Shown here: one piece after another, positions 23,070 through 32,897 of the stretch
How the letters are laid out: the number at the start of each line of letters is the position of its first letter
How positions within the stretch are numbered: the first letter of the stretch is position 1
Origin: Neocallimastix lanati (nom. inval.)
Taxonomy: Eukaryota; Neocallimastigomycota; Neocallimastigomycetes; Neocallimastigales; Neocallimastigaceae
Assembly (NCBI GenBank): GCA_016946835.1
Contig: JACVTC010000132.1
Coordinates: forward strand, 173,501-237,500
DNA length: 64,000 nucleotides
Direction: 5' to 3'
Made by a program: the position numbers and the translations under genes
The notes under the pieces: generated by a model
The model's input: the letters and a program-made list of their open reading frames with translations, nothing else
What the model was told of the DNA's origin: nothing
Databases searched by the model: none

Positions 23070-23913
23070 CAAAAATTCTAATATTATTATTTTTCGGTCA
23101 CCATTCCAAGTAAAATAATTATGCAATATAATATAGATTTTTTTGAAGATGGTATATTTAAAATTGCACCAAAATGTGGTTATCAAGTGTTCATTACTAG
23201 AACTTATGTTATGGAATTGAATAGTTAATACACTACTTCCTTTTCAATATTAAATTATAAAGAAAAACGAATTTATGAAGCGTTATTTGAAGAAATAAAA
23301 CAAAATGCCAAAAAAAAAAATAATAATATAATAATTACACCAAAAAATTTTCATTGTGATTTTGAAAAAGATATTTTTAGTATTATTAAAAACGTGTTTC
23401 CTGATATAAATATCAAATACTGTACTTAACATTATAAAAGAGCATTATAAATTAAAAAAAAATAAATCATGTCGTAAAAGAGTAGAAAATAATATTGATT
23501 ATATATTCATTGTATGTTTATTTCAAACTTTCCTTTTATAAAACCTGAATATATAAATGATATTTATAATAAAATTAAAAGTGAGTGTCTTGAACTTATA
23601 TATGACAATTTTTTAGAATTTTTAAAAATACTTTGAAATAACTTATTTAAAAGATTATGAAATTAAACATTGGAATTATTATGATATTATAGAGCATATA
23701 ACAAATAATGACTCAGAATCATTCAACAATTACTTAAACGACTTATTTCCAAAAAATCCTCATTTTTATAAATTTCTATTAACTTTATAAAAAGTAAATT
23801 TATTATTCTATGATGATTACAAAATGAGGAAAAGTAGAGCTTGGGGAAAAAAAATTAAGACAAACTGATGAAATAAATGCATTAATTAAATACTACAAAA
23901 ATATGGAAATACC

Positions 23914-23959
<46 letters not shown>

Positions 23960-24015
23960 AATTCGTTGAATTATGGTTGAAGTGTTTAAGAGATTTAAAT
24001 ATTAAAATTATTAAT
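23070..24015 (+). pseudogene. MULE transposase, 5'-truncated
   Basis: The text FEDGIFKIAPKCGYQVFITRTY, PKNFHCDFEKDIF and NNDSESFNNYLNDLFP corresponds to the three catalytic blocks of the copy at 593-2020 (Asp, Asp, Glu all present). The FLYWCH-like finger and both TIRs are missing; several stops and frameshifts and an A run at about 23919-23957 break the C-terminus. Confidence 0.75.
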
Positions 24016-24194
24016 TAAAAAATAATAATTAATATTTAACAAAAAAATGAATGAAAATGATCAATAAAATTTGTCGAATTACAATTAATTAAAATCATAT
24101 ATAAAATTATATATAAATTTTTATCAAAGTTATTAATTTTATATATAATATATAATATTATATATAAAATTTTAAATGTAATTGATTAGTGCTT

Positions 24195-24480
24195 ATTACT
24201 TGTTAATTTCTTGAAGGTATAAAGTTCTTTTGTTTAACAACAAGTGTAATGCATTTACTGATTCTAAAGGACATTTCATTTCTAATAACCCAATCACGAG
24301 CTTTATTTAAAATGTTTCTAAGAGGGGATTTCATAGGGGCCAACAAAACAAGGTTATCATCAAATAGGCCACTACAATATTATTTTTCTTTAAATAATCA
24401 CATCATAATTCTTGAATTTACCAAATACATCATTGATATATATATTAAATAAAATAGGTGATAAAGGATACACTATGATG
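24195..24480 (-). pseudogene. LINE reverse transcriptase palm fragment
   Basis: Minus-strand text reads YPLSPILFNIYINDVFGKF and, after a frameshift, GLFDDNLVLLAPMKSPL then ISKCITLVV. This is the LINE RT block with the catalytic x-x-D-D (here LFDDN instead of FADD). It ends abruptly at the gypsy fragment at 24481. Confidence 0.65.
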
Positions 24481-25470
24481 TATTGGAAATTCTTTTGAAA
24501 CTTTACTGAAATTCAAAATGCTTTTGATAAAATTAAATCGAAATTTTCTTCCTCTTCAGTCTTAGTCTACCCTGATAGAGAAATACATTTTATGGTTGAA
24601 ACAGATAGCAGTAATTTTGCCATAGGAGCTATTCTTTCTCAATCCTCTTCAAAAGATAATAAGGTTCATCCAGTTGCCTTTTATTCTAGATCCTTTAATC
24701 AAGCCGAAAGAAATTACCCCATTTATGATAAAGAGCTTTTGGCCATAGTTTTAGCTTTAGAGAATTGGAGCCATCTACTAAAAGGTACTGAAAAACCCTT
24801 TACTATTTTTTCAGACCACAGCAATCTTCTTTATCAAAAAAAACCAGAAAAAATGACGCAAAGACTTGTTTGTTGGTCACTTTTCTTATCAGAATTTAAC
24901 TTTAAAATAGTTTATCGTGCTGGATCTTCAAACGGAAAACTAGACGCCCTTTTAAGAAGACCAGATTATATCCTACCTTCTTTTGATTCATCTTCTGAAG
25001 ACATTCCATTTTCTGTTCTACTCCCCGAAAAAATCCTTGTTTCAGTTTCTACTAAATCCGTCCTTTCCAATAGAATCTCAATGAATGCAAAAACGATTAA
25101 TTTTATCATAATATTTGTGAATACCTAGATAACAAAACAAGAATCTCCCTATTCTTCATCCCAAGATTGATAAATTTCCCTTAAGTAATAGCTTTTTACT
25201 TTTCAATAATAAACTCTATGTTCCACCTAATTGTTGTTCTTATGTTCTGAACATTTGCCATGACTTCCTCTAGACACTTTGGAATAAAGAAAACTTTTAA
25301 TCTTTTAAATCGTAACTTTTGGTGGCTATCTTCCAATCTTAATACAAAAACTATGTTCGTTCATGTGAAATTTGTTGCGGTTCAAAAACCGTCATGCACA
25401 AACCTTATGGATTTCTTAATCCTCTCGATATTCCAGATCCTATACAAAATAATTTAAAATATAATATCCC
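24481..25470 (+). pseudogene. Gypsy RNase H and integrase zinc-binding fragment
   Basis: The frame 24592-25128 is RNase H of a Ty3/gypsy element: VETDSSNFAIGAILSQ with the first acidic residue, FYSRSFNQAERNYPIYDKELLAIV with the catalytic Glu, FTIFSDHSNL with the next Asp, and a C-terminal N-x-x-x-D-A-L block (SNGKLDALLRR). After stops, 25258-25460 resembles the HHCC zinc-binding region of integrase (HFGIKKTFNLLNRNFWW, then CEIC in another frame). This is the part missing from the gypsy element at 5-8.5 kb. Confidence 0.8.
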
Positions 25471-25777
25471 AAATATTAAACATCATTAATTAATATTATA
25501 ATGATGAGAAAATCCAAATACATAAAATCCTTTTAAAAATTTGGATTTTAGTGGGAAGAAGGCAAAATAAAATAAAAATTATAAAGTATTAAAGAAAAGT
25601 CATTTAACTGATTCTTTGAGCTAATTATTTAAAAATAATATTATCTTGGACATGAATAAAATAGCCTAATAGTAAAAATTAACAAAAATTAATTATCAAG
25701 AAAAAATTAACTGTACAATTGAATTTTAATCAATTATGAAACATTTTATATTATTTACTAATAAATTTAAATAACTA

Positions 25778-26115
25778 GAATAATATAATTAATTATAAAT
25801 ACAATCAATTTTAATACCCCAATATTAAGATTTATCACGGACAACAATATTTATTTAACAATTAATTTTAATAGTTATCGCTAAAACTACAAAGAGAAAA
25901 TATATAAAAGTTAGCTAATCTATAAAACAGATTATAATTGTAAGTGATGTAAAACCCAATATATAAGAGGTATTCACACAAATTGAGATGGTATAATATT
26001 ACCTTTCAAGAGAAAGGTTTCCTTCATATAAATGGTAATATATAAACCATATATTATAAGAGATGTTTTAGATACATCTAATATTAATGGTGTAATAATA
26101 TTAAATATTTTTAGG
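25778..26115 (+). repeat. LTR-like dispersed repeat, inverse of 9643-10205
   Basis: Shares ordered blocks with the reverse complement of 9643-10205. Just after it, AGGGGGAAAT at about 26114 resembles a polypurine tract beside an LTR. Confidence 0.6.
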
Positions 26116-26252
26116 GGGAAATTATTAGATAATAAATATATTAAAAAATTATTTTAGAAATATAATGTAAAATTACTTTATTCATCTAAAATTAAAGGTT
26201 AATATAGAATAGTAATAAATAATAGTTTAATAATATCAAGTTAATATTATAA

Positions 26253-26370
26253 AATAGGATAATTTTATATATATATATATATTTCCCAGTAAACCAATTT
26301 ATTCATTATTGAATAGGATAATTTTATATATACATATTTACCAGTAAACCAATTTATTCATTATTGAATA
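26253..26370. repeat. Tandem duplication of about 57 bp
   Basis: Two copies (26253-26311 and 26312-26366) share AATAGGATAATTTTATATA and CAGTAAACCAATTTATTC. They are followed by AAGGGGGAATGATAG (about 26380), another polypurine-like tract. Confidence 0.8.
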
Positions 26371-26576
26371 ACTAGGTTTTAAGGGGGAATGATAGAATAT
26401 GTGAAATGTATGAAAAATAAGCTTCAAATATATTGAAACATATTGTAATATAAATAATGTATAAGCCACAATTTATTAATATAAAAGTATTTAATTTAGA
26501 ATAATTAAGTGCTAGTAATTTATCATATATAAATAAAATTGACATAATAATAAACCATAAATTTTATTTTATTTTA

Positions 26577-26860
26577 CTTTATTTTATTCAATCTCTACTT
26601 TATATTCATATTCTACTATTTGTTTTATTTTATTCAATCTGTACTTATATTTAATATTCTACTATTTATTTTATTTTATTCAATCTGTACTTATATTTAA
26701 TATTCTACTATTTATTTTATTTTATCCAATCTGTACTTATATTTAATATTCTACTATTTATTTTATTTTGTTCAATCTGTACTTATATTTAATATTCTAC
26801 TATTTATTTTATTTTATTCAATCTGTACTTATATTTAATATTCTACTATTTATTTAATTA
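26577..26860. repeat. 46-bp subterminal tandem repeat, six copies
   Basis: CAATCT starts at 26589, 26635, 26681, 26727, 26773 and 26819, an exact 46-bp period. The unit contains CAATCTGTACTTATATTTAA and ATTCTACTATTTATTTTA. It precedes the family B MULE gene at 26981, as the related arrays do in the element at 10863. Confidence 0.9.
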
Positions 26861-26980
26861 TTTATTTTTTTACAAATAATTGAAAAACTAATTTTTCAAA
26901 ATTAATATTAAGAATAATATTGGATAATTAATATAATAATTTTAATTATATAATTAAAAAATATTTATAAAAATATAGAA

Positions 26981-27430
26981 ATGGAAGAAAATCTAATTAT
27001 TGATGTAAGTGAGTATAACAAAGGAAAAGAACAAATTATTATTAATAAAAAATATAAATTTAATTTTTCATATATAAGAAAAGATAATTCCAAAGTTTAT
27101 AAATGTACCGAATATAAAAAAGTAAATAAATGTAAATCTTTTATTATTTTAAATGATAAGAAAGAAATATTAAAATATGATAGTTCACATAATCATCCTG
27201 AAAAAGAATACGATGTATCTCTATCTATAATGAAACATAAAATTAAAGATGGAATTGAAAAAAGTTCAATTCCTTTTGGTATAAAAATAAAACCCTTATA
27301 TAATATAATTTCTAAAAAATGGGATTTATATGTCCAGAATATAATTCAAATAAATCCCAAATATCAAGAAATTTAAAATAAAAAACTACCATCCAACATT
27401 TGCTGAAATTCCTAATGAATCTGAATATTT
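26981..27430 (+). pseudogene. FLYWCH-like part of a family B MULE, internally deleted
   Basis: From ATG 26981, 131 codons encode the best-preserved FLYWCH-like finger in the window: VYKCTEYKKVNKCKSFIIL then SSHNHPEKEYD, i.e. Cys, eight residues, Cys, His-x-His. The frame fails after IKINPKYQEI-like text near 27376, and from about 27430 the sequence jumps to DNA matching the non-coding 3' part of the 10863 element (about 12998-13230). The whole catalytic core is therefore deleted, making this a non-autonomous derivative. Confidence 0.75.
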
Positions 27431-27671
27431 AATTTATAAAGCTTATTAAATTTATACAATTTAAATAAATATTCAAATACGTCTGTATAATTTATAATTT
27501 ATCATTATAATTATTATTTTTTTTAATAACATTTAAATAAAAGAATTAAAATCATAAAATCTAATCATCTAAATTATCACTTGATTAATTATCATATGAT
27601 TTTTAAAATGATATGCAGGACTTTTGTGTACAATAATTTATAAGCAATAGGTTTTTAAAATAATGGAGTGT
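27431..27671. other. 3' non-coding remnant of family B MULE
   Basis: Matches 12998-13230 (for example AATACGTCT and AATCATAAAATCTAA). A clear right TIR was not found. Confidence 0.5.
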
Positions 27672-28131
27672 GTGGCATTTCGCAAAATTTTAATAAATAG
27701 ATAAATAAATAATAAAATAAATAAATAATAAAAAAATGAAAAATAAAAAAAATATAAAATAAAAAAAAAAAATAAAAAATAAAAATTATAAAATATAAAT
27801 TATAAAATAAAAAATATAAAAATATAAAATATAAAATATAAAATATAAAATATAAATTATAAAATAAAAAATATAAAAATATAAAATATAAAATATAAAA
27901 TATAAAATATAAAATATAAAATATAAAATATAAAATATAAAATATAAAATATAAAATATAAAATATAAAATATAAAATAAAAAATAAAAAAAATAAAAAA
28001 TAAAAAAAATAAAAAATAAAAAAAATAAAAAATAAAAAAAATAAAGAATAAAAAAAATAAAAAAAATAGATTCCACCTAAAATCATCTAACTTTGTGCTA
28101 CTTTTAACACCCTTTTTTTATGATGTCCTCA

Positions 28132-28190
<59 letters not shown>

Positions 28191-28975
28191 GAATTATTTA
28201 TAAATATTTCTTTTATTAAAAAAATTTATTAATAATTTAAGATTTTTTTAAAATACTGCGCAAGGACTTAAAAGGTGTTTTTTAATTTTAATAGTTCTAT
28301 TTTAAATTATTATTCTTTACATCTTTTAAATTATTAATACTTAATTTTATATATATATAAAATTATTAATTATATATATTTATTGAAATTTTATAAAACG
28401 TTTAAATCGCATAATAAAATATTTTATTTTTTTTAAGCTTTAATTCTAATGAATATTTATTATTATATAATTATATTATTATATAATTACATCTTTTAAA
28501 TTATTAATACTTATTTTTATATATATATATAATTATAATTAATTATATATATTTATTGAAATATTAAAGCTTTAAAAAAATAAAATATTTTATTATGCGT
28601 TTTAAACGTTTTATAATATTTCAATACCCATAATAAAATATTTTATTTTTTAAAGCTTTAATTCTAATGAATATTTATTATTATATAATGTATATTTATT
28701 ATATATAAGTATATATATATTTTTCTTTTTTTAAAAATTAAATTTTAAATTTATTTATTTATTATAGTCTTATTTAGTTATTTTTATTTATTTAGTTATT
28801 TATTTAAAATATATATATTATTTATTTGTTTTATTATTAATTTATTTATTTATTAACTTTAAAAAATTTTTGAGAGATGAAACTTTTCCTAAATGAAATT
28901 TTGCGAAATGAAATTTTTTATGAAATTTTCCGAAATGAAACTTTCCTAAATGAAATTTTTCGAAATGCACCTCCC
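27672..28975. mobile_element. MITE-like element with low-complexity interior
   Basis: The left end GTGGCATTTCGCAAAATTT and the inverse of the right end, GGTGCATTTCGAAAAATTT, agree at 16 of 19 positions. Near the right end GAAATGAAATTTT-type units recur in tandem (28878-28965). The interior is simple sequence: TATAAAA repeats at about 27780-28070 and a T run at about 28136-28187. Long frames on the minus strand here are translated repeats. Confidence 0.55.
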
Positions 28976-29150
28976 CCAAAATAATGATTGTTTAGTAAAA
29001 TTTATTAATAAAATTATAATATTCGTACAATTAAAATAATAATTCTAATTCCTAAAAATTTACAAGAGAGTCCTCTATTTCTAATATAAATAATTTAATC
29101 TACTTATAAAAAATAGATAATATATTAATTATATAATCAAATATATAGAA

Positions 29151-29426
29151 CTATATAAATTTTATATGAATTAAAGTATTATAATTATAATTATAATAAT
29201 ATATATTGAAATAAAATAAAATAAAATAATTATTATCAAAAAGATAATTATTATTATTAAATATACAAATAATGTATGATTTACATTTTTTAATTGTTTT
29301 ATATTCAGTACATTTGAATACTTTTGTCTTACTCGTTATATACCATAAATTAAATTTATATTTTCTGTTTACAATGATGTGGTTTTTTTCTTTATTAGTT
29401 TCACTTATTTCTAATTGATCATCCAT
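29151..29426 (-). pseudogene. FLYWCH-like fragment of MULE family A
   Basis: The first 45 or so residues (MDDQLEISETNKEKN onward) are nearly identical to the start of the 593 copy, with the two finger cysteines kept. The frame then runs into unrelated simple sequence, losing the His pair and everything after. Confidence 0.75.
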
Positions 29427-29724
29427 TTATTATAAATATTTTAAATTAAAAGCTTTATTTTTTAATTTTTTTTGTTTTAATCTATTTTTTTATCTTATAT
29501 TTTAATTTAATCTTTTTTTTTTTTTTATTTTTTTATTTTACTTTATTATACTTATTTTTAATTGATCATCCATTTATTATAAATATTTTAAATAAAAAGT
29601 TTTATTTTTTAATTTTTTTTGTTTTAATCTATTTTTTTTTATTTTTTATTTTACTTTATTATTTTTTTTTAATTTTTTATTTTACTTTTTTATTTATTTT
29701 TTTTTTTACTATAAATGTTAATAA

Positions 29725-29746
29725 TTGAATTTCGACATAATTTATG
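29725..29746 (+). repeat. Family A TIR-like motif
   Basis: Differs from the 163-183 TIR by one base (GAATTTCG instead of GCATTTCG). Its orientation points away from the nearby FLYWCH fragment, so it belongs to a rearranged or separate element; no partner was found to the right. Confidence 0.6.
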
Positions 29747-30383
29747 TTATGTAAATATGTAAATAAATTAAGTTTTATTTTATTTTATTTTAATTATTTT
29801 ATTTTGTAATATTTTTATATATTTTTATATGTTATAATTATTATAAATATTTTATTATTTATATTATACTTTTTATAATATTTAACTAAATAATTAATTC
29901 TTATTATTTTAAAACAGTTTATAATTAAAGAGTATTATATAAAGAATACTTTTTCTTTATATTTATTCCTTGCAATACAATTAAAATTATATTAGTAAAA
30001 TTGCCATAATCAAAATATATTTTTATTAATAAAAGTAGTTTAATAATATTAAAATATGAATTTATAAAATTTATCATTTAATTAAATAAATAGATTTAAA
30101 TTATAAAATAAATAAATAAAGGAATTAATAAAACTATATAATATATTACATAAATAAATAAATACATAAATAAAACTATGCCGAATAACTTATTAACAAA
30201 TTAATAATATAAAACTATAATAATTAATATAAAAATATATTAAACTTTATTCAATATTCTAACATGTGTTTTCATATATATATATAAATTTTAAATGAAA
30301 TTTTTATTTTTAAATGGAAATTTACTTCTTCATTATACATCATTTATTTATTATCTAATAAATAAATTATGTTAAATGACATA

Positions 30384-30680
30384 TGACAAATAATAAATAA
30401 TAAATAATAAATAATAAATAATAAATAATAAATAATAAATAATAAATAATAAATAATAAATAATAAATAATAAATAATAAATAATAAATAATAAATAATA
30501 AATAATAAATAATAATAAATAATAAATAATAAATAATAAATAATAAATAATAAATAATAAATAATAAATAATAAATAATAAATAATAAATAATAAATAAT
30601 AATAAATAATAAATAATAAATAATAAATAATAAATAATAAATAATAAATAATAAATAATAAATAATAAATAATAAATTAA
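30384..30680. repeat. AAATAAT heptamer microsatellite
   Basis: About 40 near-perfect copies of a 7-bp unit. The equivalent position in copy A (about 14680-14770) has only a short irregular version, so the tract expanded after duplication or shrank in copy A. Confidence 0.85.
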
Positions 30681-30950
30681 TAAATAATAAGTACTTTATT
30701 CAATATTCTAACATGTGTTTTCATATATATATATAAATTGAAATTTTTATTTTTAAATGGAAATTTACTTCGTCATTATACATCATTTATTTATTATCTA
30801 ATAAATAAATTACGTTAAATGACAAATAATAAGTAATAAATAATAAATAATAAATAATAAATAATAAATAATAAATAATAATTAATAATTGATTAATTAT
30901 AAATAATTGATAAAAACATTAAAGATAATAAAAATATGAATCTTTATATT

Positions 30951-31141
30951 TTTCATATAAAATTTTTTTTTTTTACAGACTAAAGACTTTTGTCTCCCCC
31001 ATATGTTAATATGGGTGTATGTTTAACTGTCATACCGGTACGGCGTCGATGCTTGCAACTCTCTATAAGCAAAGAAACTCCATATAGAAACACTCTACTC
31101 GATCCTCAAGGGAAAGCAGAGCCCACTACTTTCATATAAAA
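30951..31141 (-). mobile_element. SINE-like retroposon with 12-bp target-site duplication
   Basis: TTTCATATAAAA occurs at 30951-30962 and 31130-31141, bracketing a 12-T run and a 155-bp body (30975-31129) that is clearly richer in G+C than its surroundings. The sister block has a corresponding empty site near 14845-14860. Read on the minus strand it is a short body ending in poly-A, the form of a SINE or a truncated LINE. It contains a perfect 7-bp stem (CCCATAT with ATATGGG, loop of 4) at 30998-31015. A sequence like a pol III B box (GGATCGAG, minus strand, near 31099-31106) is present but no A box. I know of no family it belongs to. Confidence 0.75.
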
Positions 31142-31204
31142 ATAATTAAAAATATTTTCATATTTATATAATTAAAAATATTTAATTTAATAGATATATA
31201 TAAA

Positions 31205-31870
31205 GTGGGGGAAGTGCGTTAGAAAAATTTCGTTTGAAATGAAATATTTTATGTAAATTTTCCGAAATGTACTTCTCTAATTAATTTATTTTTATGTAAT
31301 TATTATCAAAATAATTTATTAATAATTAAAGTTTTTATTTTCATTTTATTCCAAGATCTTGATATTAAAAGGAACAATTGAAATAAATAAATAAATAAAT
31401 AAAAAAAAATGATGACTATTTAAATTGAAAATATATTAATGTTAAATTATTCTTCATAATATAAAATGAATAATATTGATCAATTTTTATTCCATAATTG
31501 ATTATTAATTGTTAATTATATTCCTAAAAATTTTAGAATTACAATTAAATGAAATATTTTATGTAAATTTTCCGAAATGAAATTTTTCAAAATGCACTTT
31601 CTCTTAATTAATTTATTTTTATGTAATTATTATCAAAATAATTTATTAATAATTAAAGTTTTTATTTTCATCTTATTCCAAGATCTTGATATTAAAAGGA
31701 ACAATTGAAATAAATAAATAAATAAATAAAAATGATGACTATTTAAATTGAAAATATATTAATATTAAATTATTCTTCATAATATAAAATGAATAATATT
31801 GATCAATTTTTATTCCATAATTGATTATTAATTGTTAATTATATTCCTAAAAATTTTAGGATTACAATTA
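31205..31870. repeat. 310-bp tandem duplication beginning in a MITE relic
   Basis: Bases 31238-31548 are repeated at 31549-31858 with few changes. Each copy starts with GAAATATTTTATGTAAATT and TCCGAAATG, resembling the MITE end at 28.9 kb. GGGGGAAGTGC at about 31206 looks like the outer end of the same MITE family. Copy A of the GH43 block lacks the MITE piece. Confidence 0.75.
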
Positions 31871-32897
31871 ATAATCAATAAAGTCTTTAAATTTTTTTAA
31901 AAAAAATATATAAATAAAATGTATTTTAAATATATCTTTATTTATTTATTTATTTTTTTATTTAATTTAAATTAGTCCTTTTTTTTTTTTTTAGTATTAA
32001 ATAATATCTTTAAATATTTCAGGTTTTGATAAAACATCTTATTAAATATATATATATCTAATTACATAAATATTAATTAAAATAGTAATTATGATAATAA
32101 TAGTAATAAAAAATTTTTTTGATATAAAATATATAATAGTTTTTATATTTTTTATAATTATAAATATTAATAAAATAGAATAAAGAAGAGCAAAGAAAAA
32201 AAAAAAAAACATTCTTTTCCTTTCATAAATCAAATATTTTTAAAGTTTTTTTTTTTTTTATTTTATATTTTGTTTTAATATCTGTAGAATCAATTAAAAA
32301 TTATATAATAAACTTTATTTAATATATATTTAGTTAATTTTATTAAAAAAAAAAAAGAGATAAAACAATTATAATTTAAATTTAAAAATTTTTTTTATTT
32401 AATATAAATTTAATTAATTATTATAAAATTATTTTTTTTATTACATTAATTTAATTTTTGTCAATAATATACATTATATTAATATTAATGAATATTATGT
32501 TATATTATATATTTAAAAATTAAATTTATTTAAATATATATATAAAGTTTTGTAATACATTAATGACTAATTAAACTTAAAATCATATTCATAATCATAT
32601 TTTTAATTTTTTTGTTTGTATATATATATAAAAATTGTATTTTTTTTTTATTTATTTTTTTTTTATTTTTTGGTTTTAAATATTTTTTTTAAAAAAAATA
32701 TAGTTTATATATAATAAGAGATAAACTTTAAAATAAGAAATAAAATTTTTTAAAGGCTAAAAATATTTTATTATATATATTATTTATAAATTTGTTTATA
32801 TTAATATTTTATATATATACAAAACTTTTAATAAAAAAAATAAATTAATTTTAAATATTTAAAAGTTTATATAACTCTGTAAATAGATAAAAAAAAA

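Larger units (their letters stand above)
28976..30259. other. AT-rich region with MULE family A scraps
   Basis: Apart from the FLYWCH fragment at 29151-29426 and the TIR-like motif at 29725, nothing is recognised. The leader around the fragment start is partly doubled (about 29413-29510 and 29556-29640). Confidence 0.5.

Noticed and set aside
24249-24452. Plus-strand 67-codon frame
   Set aside because: Antisense to the LINE RT fragment on the minus strand.
26577-26860. Possible CRISPR array (six regular repeats)
   Set aside because: The repeats are contiguous with no variable spacers, and the DNA is eukaryotic; it is a tandem repeat.
27655-28086. Two long minus-strand frames of 96-143 codons
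   Set aside because: They translate TATAAAA-type simple repeats inside a MITE-like element.
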